Below are positions 22,767 to 23,315 of a stretch of 23,315 nucleotides of DNA, one piece after another. The position numbers and the translations under genes are program-made. The stretch covers positions 1 to 23,315 of the forward strand of contig CAMGAL010000007.1 of assembly GCA_946007445.1 (NCBI GenBank). The letters run 5' to 3'. Below the pieces are notes generated by a model. The model did no database searches. It was not told the DNA's origin and was given only the letters and a program-made list of their open reading frames with translations. This DNA comes from an uncultured Mediterranea sp. Lineage in GTDB: Bacteria > Bacteroidota > Bacteroidia > Bacteroidales > Bacteroidaceae. The stretch's first letter is position 1. Each line of letters opens with the position of its first letter.

Positions 22767-23315
22767 ATGATACCCAAAAAGATACATTATTGTTGGTTTG
22801 GGAGAGGTAAGATGCCTGAATTAGCACAAAAGTGTATAGCATCATGGAAGAAACATCTTCCTGAGTATGAAATCAAGGAGTGGAACGAAGATAATTTCGA
22901 TTTGGATATGTATCCGTATGTTCGTGAAGCATACGATAATCGTAAGTTCGCTTTTGTGACGGATGTCGTTCGTCTTTATGCGCTTTATCATGAAGGTGGG
23001 GTTTATATGGATACTGATGTGGAAGTATTGAAGCCATTAGATGCATTCCTCCATCATCCGGCTTTCTCAGGTTTTGAAGATGATACTCATATACCGACAG
23101 GTATTATGGCAAGTGAGAAACATGGTGCTTGGGCAAAGTGGCAGTTGGAGTATTATACGGATAAACATTTTCTAAAGGAAGATGGTACAATGGATATGAC
23201 AACCAATGTTATTATTATTGGAAATTCAATGGCAGAAAGAGGATTTGTTATGCAGAACTCTCTTCAAGACTTTGAAGGAATGATAACGATGTATCCGAAA
23301 GATTATTTCTGTCCT
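22767..23315 (+). CDS. GT32-type glycosyltransferase, N-terminal part (cut by window end)
   Basis: An open frame begins at ATG 22767, one base after the wecB stop, and runs off the window; 183 codons are visible. It starts MIPKKIHYCWFGRGKMPELA and continues with CIASWKKHLPEYEIKEWNE. The core FAFVTDVVRLYALYHEGGVY is followed by MDTDVEVLK, with the DxD metal-binding pair at Asp82/Asp84. This is the pattern of the family 32 / OCH1-like or capsular polysaccharide synthesis transferases with a DXD sugar-binding motif. Its place after wecB in a tightly packed series supports a role in capsule repeat-unit assembly. The acceptor and sugar are unknown. Confidence 0.9.
   Translation, partial: MIPKKIHYCWFGRGKMPELAQKCIASWKKHLPEYEIKEWNEDNFDLDMYPYVREAYDNRKFAFVTDVVRLYALYHEGGVYMDTDVEVLKPLDAFLHHPAFSGFEDDTHIPTGIMASEKHGAWAKWQLEYYTDKHFLKEDGTMDMTTNVIIIGNSMAERGFVMQNSLQDFEGMITMYPKDYFCP

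Overview
The window looks like a chromosomal segment of a gut Bacteroidales bacterium, most likely Bacteroides or a close relative. Three things point there. Several promoters carry the Bacteroidetes -7 box TAnnTTTG, in places with TTTG about 20 bp upstream. Shine-Dalgarno sequences are largely absent. The families present are typical of the group: a long-tailed ribosomal protein S16, an ECF sigma/DUF4252 module, a TPR lipoprotein-type sensor kinase, and a UpxY-type antiterminator leading a capsule locus. No rRNA, tRNA, CRISPR array or complete insertion sequence was seen.

Region 1 (1-7336) is core genome. It holds the C-terminal part of ribosomal protein S1 (rpsA) with a strong terminator. 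Converging on it is a periplasmic-TPR sensor histidine kinase that carries an AraC-type helix-turn-helix between its membrane segment and its kinase core. Next is a minus-strand operon of ECF sigma factor, putative membrane anti-sigma and secreted DUF4252 protein, preceded by an ECF-like promoter. An 18-bp perfect inverted repeat separates that operon from the kinase gene. Then come rpsP (S16) and an NhaC-type Na+/H+ antiporter, both on the minus strand.

Region 2 (7349-14254) is a plus-strand housekeeping run: a DUF3298-type lipoprotein, rsmG, a metallo-beta-lactamase-fold hydrolase and gcvP, closely spaced and closed by an intrinsic terminator. A PadR regulator and a PspC-domain membrane protein follow as a separate two-gene unit.

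Region 3 (14147-14850) is about 700 bp without a convincing gene but full of structure: a 14-bp terminator-like stem whose loop carries an 18-bp alternating CG/CA tract, a chain of perfect hairpins, an array of eight alternating TGRAAC/GTTYCA half-sites, a dispersed-repeat-like sequence, a Bacteroides-type promoter and a roughly 90-nt structured leader.

Region 4 (14851-23315, runs off the end) is the front of a capsular polysaccharide locus: upxY antiterminator, an orphan MNT nucleotidyltransferase, an Rpn-family nuclease, a Wzx-like flippase, an FrhB-like iron-sulfur protein interrupted by an in-frame TAG, a polysaccharide pyruvyl transferase, a GT2 glycosyltransferase, UDP-GlcNAc 2-epimerase (wecB) and a partial GT32-type glycosyltransferase. 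From the flippase on, the genes are visibly richer in A+T than the core genes and mostly joined by ATGA overlaps. This suggests one long transcript of horizontally exchanged genes, whose product probably contains ManNAc-type and pyruvylated sugars (inference). No upxZ-like gene follows upxY in the visible part.
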